A stretch of DNA of 6,079 bases from Anaerolineae bacterium (GTDB lineage: Bacteria; Chloroflexota; Anaerolineae; Aggregatilineales; Aggregatilineaceae), in assembly GCA_016929355.1 (NCBI GenBank), contig JAFGJA010000057.1, forward strand, positions 1-6,079, given 5' to 3'. Below, in pieces: positions 1-4,998 of the stretch. The notes beneath the pieces are model-generated. The model was not told where the DNA came from and made no database searches. It was given only the letters and a program-made list of their open reading frames with translations. Position 1 is the stretch's first letter. Each line of letters starts with the position of its first letter. Made by a program: the position numbers and the translations under genes.

Positions 1-128
1 ACTTCAGCCACCGCAATGTTAAACGTTTTGTGTAAGCGCGCGATCAGCGATTTTAAGCTGCCGCGCTTTTCCTTGAGCGATCCTACGCCCGGTAAATGAA
101 TGTCGATGGTTGCCGCGACAATAACCAT
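1..128 (-). CDS. DUF503 / YlxP-like protein, N-terminal part (runs off left edge)
   Basis: Only the first 42 residues are in the window; the 3' end lies beyond position 1. The visible protein starts MVIVAATIDIHLPG, continues with the SLKEKR motif at residues 18-23, and then has a helix ending FNIAVAEV. This is the typical start of the DUF503 (YlxP-like) family, small proteins of about 90-100 residues with a ferredoxin-like fold. In many bacteria the gene sits in the nusA-infB-rbfA translation operon and the exact function is not established. The ATG at 128-126 matches the family's usual beginning, and an in-frame TAG lies about 12 codons upstream, so little extension is possible. No clear Shine-Dalgarno sequence precedes it. 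The gene follows manC by 38 bases on the same strand with no terminator between, so co-transcription or translational coupling with manC is likely (inference). Family call is firm; the gene's role is unknown. Confidence 0.88.
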   Translation of the reverse strand, partial: MVIVAATIDIHLPGVGSLKEKRGSLKSLIARLHKTFNIAVAE

Positions 129-147
129 GAGTTGGCGGGGGTGTTGG

Positions 148-163
148 AGCAGTCCCCACTGCT
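148..163 (-). other. Small perfect hairpin between manC and the DUF503 gene
   Basis: AGCAGT and ACTGCT form a perfect 6-bp inverted repeat around a four-base loop (GGGG on the transcribed strand). It begins three bases after the manC stop codon. No T-run follows, so it is unlikely to be a terminator. The GGGG loop could also pair with a CCCCC run at 137-141, close to the next start codon. It may affect readthrough translation or mRNA stability, but a chance repeat of this size cannot be excluded. Confidence 0.35.
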
Positions 164-166
164 AAG

Positions 167-1249
167 TTACAGCAAATCTTCACGTCCGTTTTGTTTCAAT
201 GTGTCAAGCACCGCGCGCACTTCCTGTGAGCGTTTGCGATCACACACTAGCAGCACATCCTCCGTATCCACGATCACAAGGTCTTCCAGTCCAATCGTGG
301 CGACAGGGCGATCACTGAAAATGAGCGTATTTCGCGTGTCAAGATTGATGTGAGTGTTGGCCTGACCGCGAATCACGTTGCCATCGTGATCGCCATCCAG
401 TACATCAAACAAGGTGGCCCAACTGCCAATATCACTCCAGCCAATATCAACCGGAATGACCGCCATATTTTGCGCGTTTTCCATGATGGCATAGTCGATG
501 GAGAGGCGCGGCATTTGCCGCCACATCTGATCGAGTACCTCTGGATAGGTATCGGTCCCGACTGCCGCCTGGATTGATTGCAACAGCGCGTACATTTCCG
601 GCTGCTGGCGTTGGTATTCGGTCAAAACCCGCCCGACCTTATAGATAAACATGCCACTGTTCCAGCTATATAATCCTGCCGCCAAAAATTGCATAGCCGT
701 TTCCAGATCAGGTTTCTCGGTAAATCCGGCGGCGTGATAGGTCTGGAAATTATTAATGCGCTCCATCAAATTGCCGCGCCGGATATAGCCGTAGCCGGTG
801 GCGGGGAACGAGGGCGAAATACCTAGCGTGACGATGTAATCTTTGAGTGCCAATTCGCCCGCCGTTTCTAGCACGCGCCGAAATTTAGCTTTATCGGCGA
901 TGTGCTGATCGGCGGTGAGGACCGCGATTACTGCATTGGGATCGCGCTGTTGGATGTGGACGGTAGCGAGGCCAACGGCTGGCCCAGTGTTTTGGCCGAA
1001 GGGTTCCACAATAAAATTTTCTGGTGGAATGTGAGGGGTGTCGCGTTGTAGATCGGCAACTTGATCGGAGCCGGTGACAATGAGAATTCGTTCGGGAGGC
1101 AGCAGTGGACTCAAACGTTCCACCGAAATCTGGAACATCGTCCGGTCTTCAACCAACGCCAGCATTTGTTTTGGACGTTTTTGACGACTCAACGGCCATA
1201 ACCGCGTTCCGCCGCCTCCAGCCATAATCAGTGCATATAGATTATCCAT
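167..1249 (-). CDS. manC: Mannose-1-phosphate guanylyltransferase (GDP-mannose pyrophosphorylase)
   Basis: This 360-residue cytoplasmic nucleotidyltransferase makes GDP-mannose from mannose 1-phosphate and GTP (EC 2.7.7.13), a precursor of mannose, fucose and rhamnose-type sugars in surface glycans. The N-terminal signature GGGGTRLWPLSR is at residues 11-22, followed by RPKQ at 25-28; it binds the nucleotide. Other family landmarks are EPFGQNTGPA (82-91), the metal-site region LTADQHI (111-117), GYGYI (152-156), the sugar-phosphate motif FTEKPD (176-181), WNSGMF (196-201), SIDYAIME (250-257) and DIGWSDIGSW (268-277). The C-terminal part (about 280-360) is the short beta-helix-like region; there is no phosphomannose-isomerase cupin domain, so this is the monofunctional short form. 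The reading frame is open up to 1339, but the ATG at 1249 gives the family N-terminus and has AGGGA six bases upstream, and 1339 lies at the predicted transcription start. Position 115 is Gln where relatives usually have His. Probably first gene of a unit with the DUF503 gene. Confidence 0.95.
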   Translation of the reverse strand: MDNLYALIMAGGGGTRLWPLSRQKRPKQMLALVEDRTMFQISVERLSPLLPPERILIVTGSDQVADLQRDTPHIPPENFIVEPFGQNTGPAVGLATVHIQQRDPNAVIAVLTADQHIADKAKFRRVLETAGELALKDYIVTLGISPSFPATGYGYIRRGNLMERINNFQTYHAAGFTEKPDLETAMQFLAAGLYSWNSGMFIYKVGRVLTEYQRQQPEMYALLQSIQAAVGTDTYPEVLDQMWRQMPRLSIDYAIMENAQNMAVIPVDIGWSDIGSWATLFDVLDGDHDGNVIRGQANTHINLDTRNTLIFSDRPVATIGLEDLVIVDTEDVLLVCDRKRSQEVRAVLDTLKQNGREDLL

Positions 1250-1255
1250 ACATTT

Positions 1256-1260
1256 TCCCT
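1256..1260 (-). promoter_or_regulatory. Ribosome binding site that fixes the manC start
   Basis: AGGGA on the minus strand lies six bases before the ATG at 1249-1247. This supports starting manC there and not at the ATG 90 bases further upstream in the same frame. Confidence 0.7.
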
Positions 1261-1325
1261 GATTGTGATTCGTTTTTGTTCGATAACGGGCACATACCTG
1301 CCCGATATTAGACTGCTTTAGGTAC

Positions 1326-1361
1326 AAAAAAAGTCCCATGCGCTATTGTAACATGCATGGG
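1326..1361 (-). terminator. Rho-independent terminator after the methyltransferase gene
   Basis: Read on the minus strand, CCCATGC (1361-1355) and GCATGGG (1341-1335) form a 7-bp stem around a 13-base loop. AC and a run of seven T (1332-1326) follow. The stem begins about 35 bases past the methyltransferase stop codon, the expected place for its terminator. The loop is larger than ideal, which lowers predicted stability. The candidate -10 box for manC lies inside the loop. Confidence 0.68.
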
Positions 1362-1372
1362 GGTACTGTCTA
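1345..1372 (-). promoter_or_regulatory. Probable sigma-70-type promoter for manC
   Basis: On the minus strand TAGACA (1372-1367) and TACAAT (1350-1345) are separated by 16 bases. Each hexamer matches the -35 or -10 consensus at five of six positions. Initiation would fall near 1338, giving an untranslated leader of about 90 bases before the manC ATG. The promoter overlaps the terminator of the preceding unit. It is inferred from sequence match and position only. Confidence 0.5.
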
Positions 1373-1396
1373 TATGCGCTGGCCTGACGCAAATTA

Positions 1397-2332
1397 CTAT
1401 TCCGGCAGCGCTTCTTTGAAATCATAAATCCCATCACGGATCGCCCAGCGTCCATCGCCCTGTTCGCAAACTATCGTATCCCCGTCTTGATGCAGCGCTC
1501 CCCCGCAGTTCAGACATTTGAATAACGGCCCATCAATGGCATGGGGCGGCTGATCGCCAGTCGCAAAGTTGAGCGTGAACACACTGGGCGAGCAGGGCGC
1601 AAGTTGCCCGGTGGGTTGCAGCCAGCTATCCAAGGCGACGAGCAGCGAGAGCGGTACAGTCCGTTTCAAGAGGCCCAACCGGAAATAGGATAACGCTAAT
1701 CGCCGTTCCGTGTAGAAACCGGCCTCATGCAAGCAGCGTGCCATATACGCCGGGTGGAAATCGAAGTTTAACTCCACAAACTCAACCGGGTCTTCATCAA
1801 ACGGATTCCACTTCTGCCGCCGCAGCCAATAGCGCAAGATCGCTTTGAGATTGCGCTTGCTGGCATATTCCAACACGAACGGCGCGCCGGGAGCCAATAC
1901 CGCGCGAATTTGCTTGAAGGCGGCGGGGACATCGGCAAAGTGGTGGATCACCCGTTCCATGACCGCCGCATCGCAACTGCCATCGGCGAGCGGCAGCCGG
2001 TAAATATCGGCGGCGACATAGGTAAAACGGCTGTTTGTGCCCAGACGTGTTTGAGCTTCGCGCAATAGTGTACGTGAATAATCCAGCACGACGATGTGAT
2101 CGTAACCGCCCAGTTCGCCCGTCATCCGACCAAAGCCCGCGCCCAGATGGACCACCCGCCGCCCATGTGCGGGCAGCAGGCGGCGCAGCGCGATTCGTTC
2201 GGTGCGGTCTTCATATTCGCGGCCCTGACCTTCCCAAAAATCCGTCCGGTAGCCGGAGCCTTCGTAGTCGATGATGGGCGGTGATGATGGTGTTGCTTTG
2301 GTCAACAAGTTCCTCTTTCTGTGTACACTCAT
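1397..2332 (-). CDS. Class I SAM-dependent methyltransferase with C-terminal Trm112-like zinc-ribbon remnant
   Basis: The protein has 311 residues. A Rossmann-type methyltransferase domain (Methyltransf_11-like) spans about 56-160. SAM-binding motif I is VVHLGAGFGR (60-69), the ribose-binding acidic residue is D84 in VVLDYS, the adenine-site region is AADIYRLPL (107-115), and DAAVMERVIHHF (121-132) is the post-motif. Residues 160-245 form a family-specific helical/substrate region. At the C-terminus, CLNCGG (C273, C276), C289 and a WAIRDGIYDF stretch resemble the Trm112p-like zinc ribbon, whose usual form has CxxC twice and a YPIxDGIP-like ending. Here the fourth cysteine position is Gly292, so the metal site appears incomplete. 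The substrate cannot be read from the sequence. The ATG overlaps the stop of the upstream gene (TAATG), with AGGG five bases ahead, indicating translational coupling. A second purine-rich AGAGGA precedes TTG codons 9-10, so a slightly shorter form is possible. The gene ends at a hairpin terminator. Confidence 0.9.
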   Translation of the reverse strand: MSVHRKRNLLTKATPSSPPIIDYEGSGYRTDFWEGQGREYEDRTERIALRRLLPAHGRRVVHLGAGFGRMTGELGGYDHIVVLDYSRTLLREAQTRLGTNSRFTYVAADIYRLPLADGSCDAAVMERVIHHFADVPAAFKQIRAVLAPGAPFVLEYASKRNLKAILRYWLRRQKWNPFDEDPVEFVELNFDFHPAYMARCLHEAGFYTERRLALSYFRLGLLKRTVPLSLLVALDSWLQPTGQLAPCSPSVFTLNFATGDQPPHAIDGPLFKCLNCGGALHQDGDTIVCEQGDGRWAIRDGIYDFKEALPE

Positions 2333-3171
2333 TAAGACCCTGGTGTGATGATACCCATATCAGTATCCGGGGTGGCTGTCGGTTCGGATGCAGCGCCGGT
2401 TTGATCCGTGCTGCCACCGTTGTCATCCGTGCCGGTTTGATCGGTTTGGCTCGCATCGCTATCCTGGCTGGCTGCATCTTGGGCTTTAGCTGCTTGTTCG
2501 GCGGCCCATGTGCCGGGGGGAAGCGGCTCAAACGTATCTGTCCACGGATTCATGCTGTCCTCAGTCGGACTCAGCACATTCACGCCTTCGCCCTGGATCG
2601 CGTCGATGGTGAAGTCTGTGACCTCGCTCCAATCAGAGGGGATATTATCAATCAGGCGCACGTAAGGCTCAAGCAGGTTGCGCAAATTGAGAAACGGCGT
2701 ATGAAGCTGGGTTTCTTTGAGCGGAATTTGGACATCTACCGGCAGGCTGATCGGAATGGTTGTGTCAACAGGGACCGTCATGCTCAATTGAATCGGTAGT
2801 ACGAGGTCTTTTGGCAAAACAATATCAACTCGCCCATTGATCAGCCCTCCACCCCCAGGCAATGTAAATGTCGCATTGGCGGCAATCGGCACATCCTGGG
2901 TAAGCACCACACTCGTGGACTGGTTGAGGGGGAGATCGAACACCACCGGGATTTCATCTTCCACGGCGATGGTGCGTTCGATCACGGCTTCATCCATGCC
3001 GACGAAATTGCTGTGCAAGCCATCAATCAACGGTTCGAGGATGCCGTTTTTGATCTGGAAAATTTGCATCATCAAGATCAAGATGACGAACAGTAACACC
3101 ATATTCACAATAAATGACATCAAAATGGCGACAGTTTTAAAACTATTCCACCACACGCGAAAGCGCTGCAT
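2332..3171 (-). CDS. Membrane-anchored protein of unknown function with VP/IP-rich extracytoplasmic domain
   Basis: I do not recognise this 279-residue protein. The N-terminus is basic (RFRVWWNSFK), followed by one long hydrophobic segment at about 13-38. No cleavage site is evident, so it is probably a signal anchor leaving the rest outside the cytoplasm. Residues 41-75 look helical. Residues 75-152 are a run of short predicted beta strands, many ending in VPI, LPI, VPV, IPI or IPL, with a GGGG turn at 106-109. An amphipathic stretch (about 155-190) follows. The tail from about 222 is low-complexity, rich in Ala, Gln, Ser, Asp and Thr, and repeats TDQTG at 243-247 and 255-259; it resembles a flexible linker. 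The frame is open 15 codons further upstream, but the ATG at 3171 has a perfect AAGGAGG six bases before it and puts the basic residues next to the membrane segment. It shares one base with the downstream methyltransferase start and has its own promoter, so the two products are probably made together. Function is unknown. Confidence 0.82.
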   Translation of the reverse strand: MQRFRVWWNSFKTVAILMSFIVNMVLLFVILILMMQIFQIKNGILEPLIDGLHSNFVGMDEAVIERTIAVEDEIPVVFDLPLNQSTSVVLTQDVPIAANATFTLPGGGGLINGRVDIVLPKDLVLPIQLSMTVPVDTTIPISLPVDVQIPLKETQLHTPFLNLRNLLEPYVRLIDNIPSDWSEVTDFTIDAIQGEGVNVLSPTEDSMNPWTDTFEPLPPGTWAAEQAAKAQDAASQDSDASQTDQTGTDDNGGSTDQTGAASEPTATPDTDMGIITPGS

Positions 3172-3177
3172 AACGGG

Positions 3178-3184
3178 CCTCCTT
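3178..3184 (-). promoter_or_regulatory. Consensus ribosome binding site fixing the start of the membrane-anchored gene
   Basis: The minus strand reads AAGGAGG, a full match to the Shine-Dalgarno consensus, with a six-base spacer to the ATG at 3171-3169. It lies inside the longer open frame starting at 3216, which argues that the upstream ATG is not used. Confidence 0.85.
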
Positions 3185-3236
3185 ATTGGGATCAGGGGGA
3201 CAGCAGACCAGGACAAACTCTGGCAAACCTGCGCTC

Positions 3237-3266
3237 ATCATAGCATCAGCCTTAAGAAATGGTCAA
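3237..3266 (-). promoter_or_regulatory. Sigma-70-type extended -10 promoter for the membrane protein/methyltransferase unit
   Basis: TTGACC (3266-3261) and TATGAT (3242-3237) each match consensus at five of six positions and are separated by 18 bases. A TGC just before the -10 adds an extended -10 element. Initiation would be near 3230, leaving a leader of about 60 bases before the start codon. It lies downstream of the metK terminator, so this unit is probably transcribed independently of metK. Confidence 0.68.
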
Positions 3267-3297
3267 CTTTCTGTATGGAGATGGTAAATCACACGCT

Positions 3298-3323
3298 AAA
3301 AGAGGGCGCATGTCACGCCCTCT
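3298..3323 (-). terminator. Rho-independent terminator of metK
   Basis: AGAGGGCG (3301-3308) and CGCCCTCT (3316-3323) form a perfect 8-bp G/C-rich stem with a seven-base loop. On the minus strand it is followed by TTTT before AGCG, and it lies about 40 bases past the metK stop. The plus strand also shows a T-run (3325-3329) after the stem, so the element could work in both directions, but no plus-strand gene ends here. Confidence 0.85.
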
Positions 3324-3364
3324 GTTTTTAACACTTTTGACGCAATAGGAATTGCGTAGACGAT

Positions 3365-4588
3365 TTACAGACCCGCTTCTTGACGCAGAATACCGGCTTT
3401 GTCGGTCTTTTCCCAAGCCACATCCAGATCATCACGGCCAAAGTGCCCAAACGCGGCCACCTGCCGGAACTGCGGCTTGCGCAGGTCCAGATCGCGGATG
3501 ATCGCGGCGGGACGCATGTCAAAGTGCTTATTGACCAGTTCGATGATCTTCTCATCGGGGATAGTGCCCGTGCCGAAGGTTTCAATCGCTACTGAGAGCG
3601 GGCTGGCAACGCCAATGGCGTAGGAGAGTTGAATTTCAAAGCGGGAAGCCAGCCCCGCCGCAACTACGTTCTTGGCGATGTAGCGCGCCATATATGCCGC
3701 CGAGCGATCCACTTTGGTCGCATCTTTACCGGAAAATGCGCCGCCACCATGCCGCGCCACGCCGCCGTAGGTATCCACAATGATCTTGCGCCCGGTCAGG
3801 CCCGCGTCACCTAATGGGCCACCGACCACAAAACGCCCGGTGGGATTGACATAGTACTTGGTATTTTCGTCCAGCAGTTCGGCGGGGATAATCTCATGCA
3901 CGACATGTTTCAGGATGTCTTCACGGATTTGTTCGGACGAAATATCCGGCGCGTGCTGCGAGGAGATCAAGACGGTATCGATCCGCTTAGGTTTGCCGTA
4001 AGCATATTCGACTGTGACCTGACTCTTGCCATCAGGCCGCAGGTAGGGCAGTGTGCCATCGCGCCGGACTTCGCTCAGGCGGCGGCAAAGTTTGTGGGCC
4101 ATCATCGTGGATAGTGGCATCAGTTCGGGTGTTTCGTCACAGGCGAATCCGATCATCATCCCCTGATCACCCGCGCCAACGGCGTTCAATTCACTTTCGG
4201 TCAGGCCGGAACGCTGTTCGAGCGCGCTATCCACACCCTGCGCGATGTCGCCGGATTGTTCTTTGATCGAAACGATCACGCCGCAGGTATCCGCATCAAA
4301 GCCGAATTTGCCGCGCGTGTAGCCAATATCGCGCACCACATCGCGCGCAATGGTTCCAATATCTACATATGTTGTGGTGGTGATTTCACCCATGACAACA
4401 ATCAGTCCGGTGGTCACGGCTGTTTCGCACGCCACCCGCGCCATCGGATCATCTTTGAGGATTTCATCCAGCACGGCGTCGGAGATTTGATCGCAGATTT
4501 TGTCGGGGTGGCCTTCGGTGACTGACTCGGATGTAAAAAAGAGTTGCGGAGAGGTCATAAAGGTAATGTTACTTTTGCTGTTGCTCAC
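3365..4588 (-). CDS. metK: S-adenosylmethionine synthase (methionine adenosyltransferase)
   Basis: This cytoplasmic enzyme makes SAM from methionine and ATP (EC 2.5.1.6). The 407-residue length fits the family. Landmarks are GHPDKICDQISDA from residue 26, with H27, D29 and K30 at the positions of E. coli H14, D16 and K17; the signature GAGDQGMMIGFA (138-149); K188 in the RPDGKSQV stretch; D261 and K268; the phosphate-loop signature GGGAFSGKD (281-289) with K288, K292 and D294; and GHFGR (381-385). No catalytic residue I can place is missing. The chosen start is GTG at 4588-4586, supported by AAAAGGAG seven bases upstream. The internal ATG ten codons later (4558) would also leave the conserved domain whole but has no ribosome site. 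The gene is preceded by a complete SAM-I riboswitch, so expression should fall when SAM is plentiful, and it ends at a strong hairpin terminator, forming a single-gene unit. Confidence 0.98.
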   Translation of the reverse strand: MSNSKSNITFMTSPQLFFTSESVTEGHPDKICDQISDAVLDEILKDDPMARVACETAVTTGLIVVMGEITTTTYVDIGTIARDVVRDIGYTRGKFGFDADTCGVIVSIKEQSGDIAQGVDSALEQRSGLTESELNAVGAGDQGMMIGFACDETPELMPLSTMMAHKLCRRLSEVRRDGTLPYLRPDGKSQVTVEYAYGKPKRIDTVLISSQHAPDISSEQIREDILKHVVHEIIPAELLDENTKYYVNPTGRFVVGGPLGDAGLTGRKIIVDTYGGVARHGGGAFSGKDATKVDRSAAYMARYIAKNVVAAGLASRFEIQLSYAIGVASPLSVAIETFGTGTIPDEKIIELVNKHFDMRPAAIIRDLDLRKPQFRQVAAFGHFGRDDLDVAWEKTDKAGILRQEAGL

Positions 4589-4595
4589 GAAGTAG

Positions 4596-4603
4596 CTCCT
4601 TTT
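4596..4603 (-). promoter_or_regulatory. Ribosome binding site supporting the GTG start of metK
   Basis: AAAAGGAG on the minus strand sits seven bases before GTG at 4588-4586. The alternative ATG at 4558 has no purine-rich site at a suitable distance. It lies at the 3' end of the riboswitch leader. Confidence 0.8.
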
Positions 4604-4634
4604 GCTCTGTACCTGGGTTTACGACACACACGAG

Positions 4635-4661
4635 AAACCCCCTGAACACTCGTGCAGGGGG
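4635..4661 (-). terminator. Probable SAM-controlled terminator hairpin in the metK leader
   Basis: On the minus strand CCCCCTG (4661-4655) pairs with CAGGGGG (4644-4638) around a ten-base loop, and a G-T wobble can extend the stem to 8 bp. TTTCTCG follows, a weak T-run of only three. It sits between the SAM-I aptamer and the metK ribosome site, where an expression-platform terminator is expected. A second CCCCCT at 4704-4699 can compete for the same AGGGGG, which would act as an antiterminator. The pairings are visible, but which conformation is linked to SAM is inferred, and the poor T-run leaves translational control open. Confidence 0.55.
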
Positions 4662-4682
4662 CGTCATCACTCACCAATGGCT

Positions 4683-4712
4683 CGCTATCAGGCGTGCGAG
4701 GGGGAGATAACG
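4683..4712 (-). promoter_or_regulatory. Linker hairpin of the riboswitch expression platform
   Basis: Directly after the 3' strand of aptamer helix P1, CGTTATC (4712-4706) can pair with GATAGCG (4689-4683), giving 7 bp with one G-U pair. Its 16-base loop carries CCCCCT (4704-4699), one of two copies able to pair with AGGGGG at 4643-4638. Formation of this hairpin and availability of that loop could therefore influence whether the terminator forms. This is a structural reading only. Confidence 0.45.
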
Positions 4713-4842
4713 CTCTCATCTTCCAGACTGTCCTGTCGGAATTGGCACCGTTCTTGCAGGGACTTCTTCATTGGCCTGAGTCCTGCTCCAAGAGGTTGCC
4801 GCGACTTCATAGGGCCGATCCCTCTGTCGCTCTGGATAAGAG
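4713..4842 (-). promoter_or_regulatory. SAM-I (S-box) riboswitch aptamer
   Basis: The 130-base element has all parts of the S-box aptamer on the minus strand. P1 is CTCTTATC (4842-4835) with GATGAGAG (4720-4713), 8 bp with one U-G pair. P2 is GCGAC/GTCGC with the kink-turn and the conserved AGGGATCGGCCCTATGAA loop region. GGCAACC (4800-4794) supplies the pseudoknot partner. P3 is a long hairpin beginning TCTTG and closing CAAGA. The conserved GGTGCCAATTCC (4749-4738) leads into P4 (TTCCGAC with GTCTGGAA). The conserved core letters of the family (CTTATC, GGCCC, GAA, GGCAACC, GGTGCCAA, GATGAGAG) are intact, so SAM binding is expected. The element lies in the metK leader, giving classic end-product repression of SAM synthesis. 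Confidence 0.97.
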
Positions 4843-4871
4843 TGTTTCCAGGTATAATCACGGTTCCGAAA

Positions 4872-4901
4872 ATCTTACCATTTTAAACATAGAGTTGCCA
4901 A
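4872..4901 (-). promoter_or_regulatory. Possible promoter for the riboswitch-metK transcript
   Basis: TTGGCA (4901-4896, five of six) and TAAGAT (4877-4872, four of six) are 18 bases apart on the minus strand. Initiation would fall near 4865, about 20 bases before the aptamer's P1, a usual spacing. A different -10 choice, TATACC near 4853-4858, is possible but has no good -35 partner. Between this site and the preceding gene's stop (4902-4998) I see no convincing terminator and no gene. Confidence 0.42.
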
Positions 4902-4998
4902 TACCGAGTTTGAGGTTAATGAGGGCTACTCAAGAAACGGGCAGTTTCATTCCCGAATCGCGCATCCTTCGCCCTGGTTTCATGTTCGTTCGGCAATG

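Noticed and set aside
1250..1339. N-terminal extension of manC to the ATG at 1339
   Set aside because: It would add 30 residues not found before the family's N-terminal motif, lies at or before the predicted transcription start, and lacks a ribosome site, whereas the ATG at 1249 has AGGGA at good spacing.
2395..2442. Direct DNA repeat (GCCGGTTTGATC twice) as a mobile-element or recombination signature
   Set aside because: It simply encodes the repeated TDQTG in the low-complexity tail of the membrane-anchored protein; no flanking structure suggests an insertion.
2281..2799. 172-codon plus-strand open frame opposite the membrane-anchored protein gene
   Set aside because: It is antisense to a gene with a strong promoter, ribosome site and coupled stop/start. 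The translation is Cys/Arg/Ile-rich with no domain pattern, so it is a shadow frame.
4934..4948. GAAAC/GTTTC inverted repeat as a terminator for the GH88 gene
   Set aside because: The stem is only 5 bp with two G/C pairs and no T-run follows on the minus strand (TTGAGTAG). It is too weak to call.
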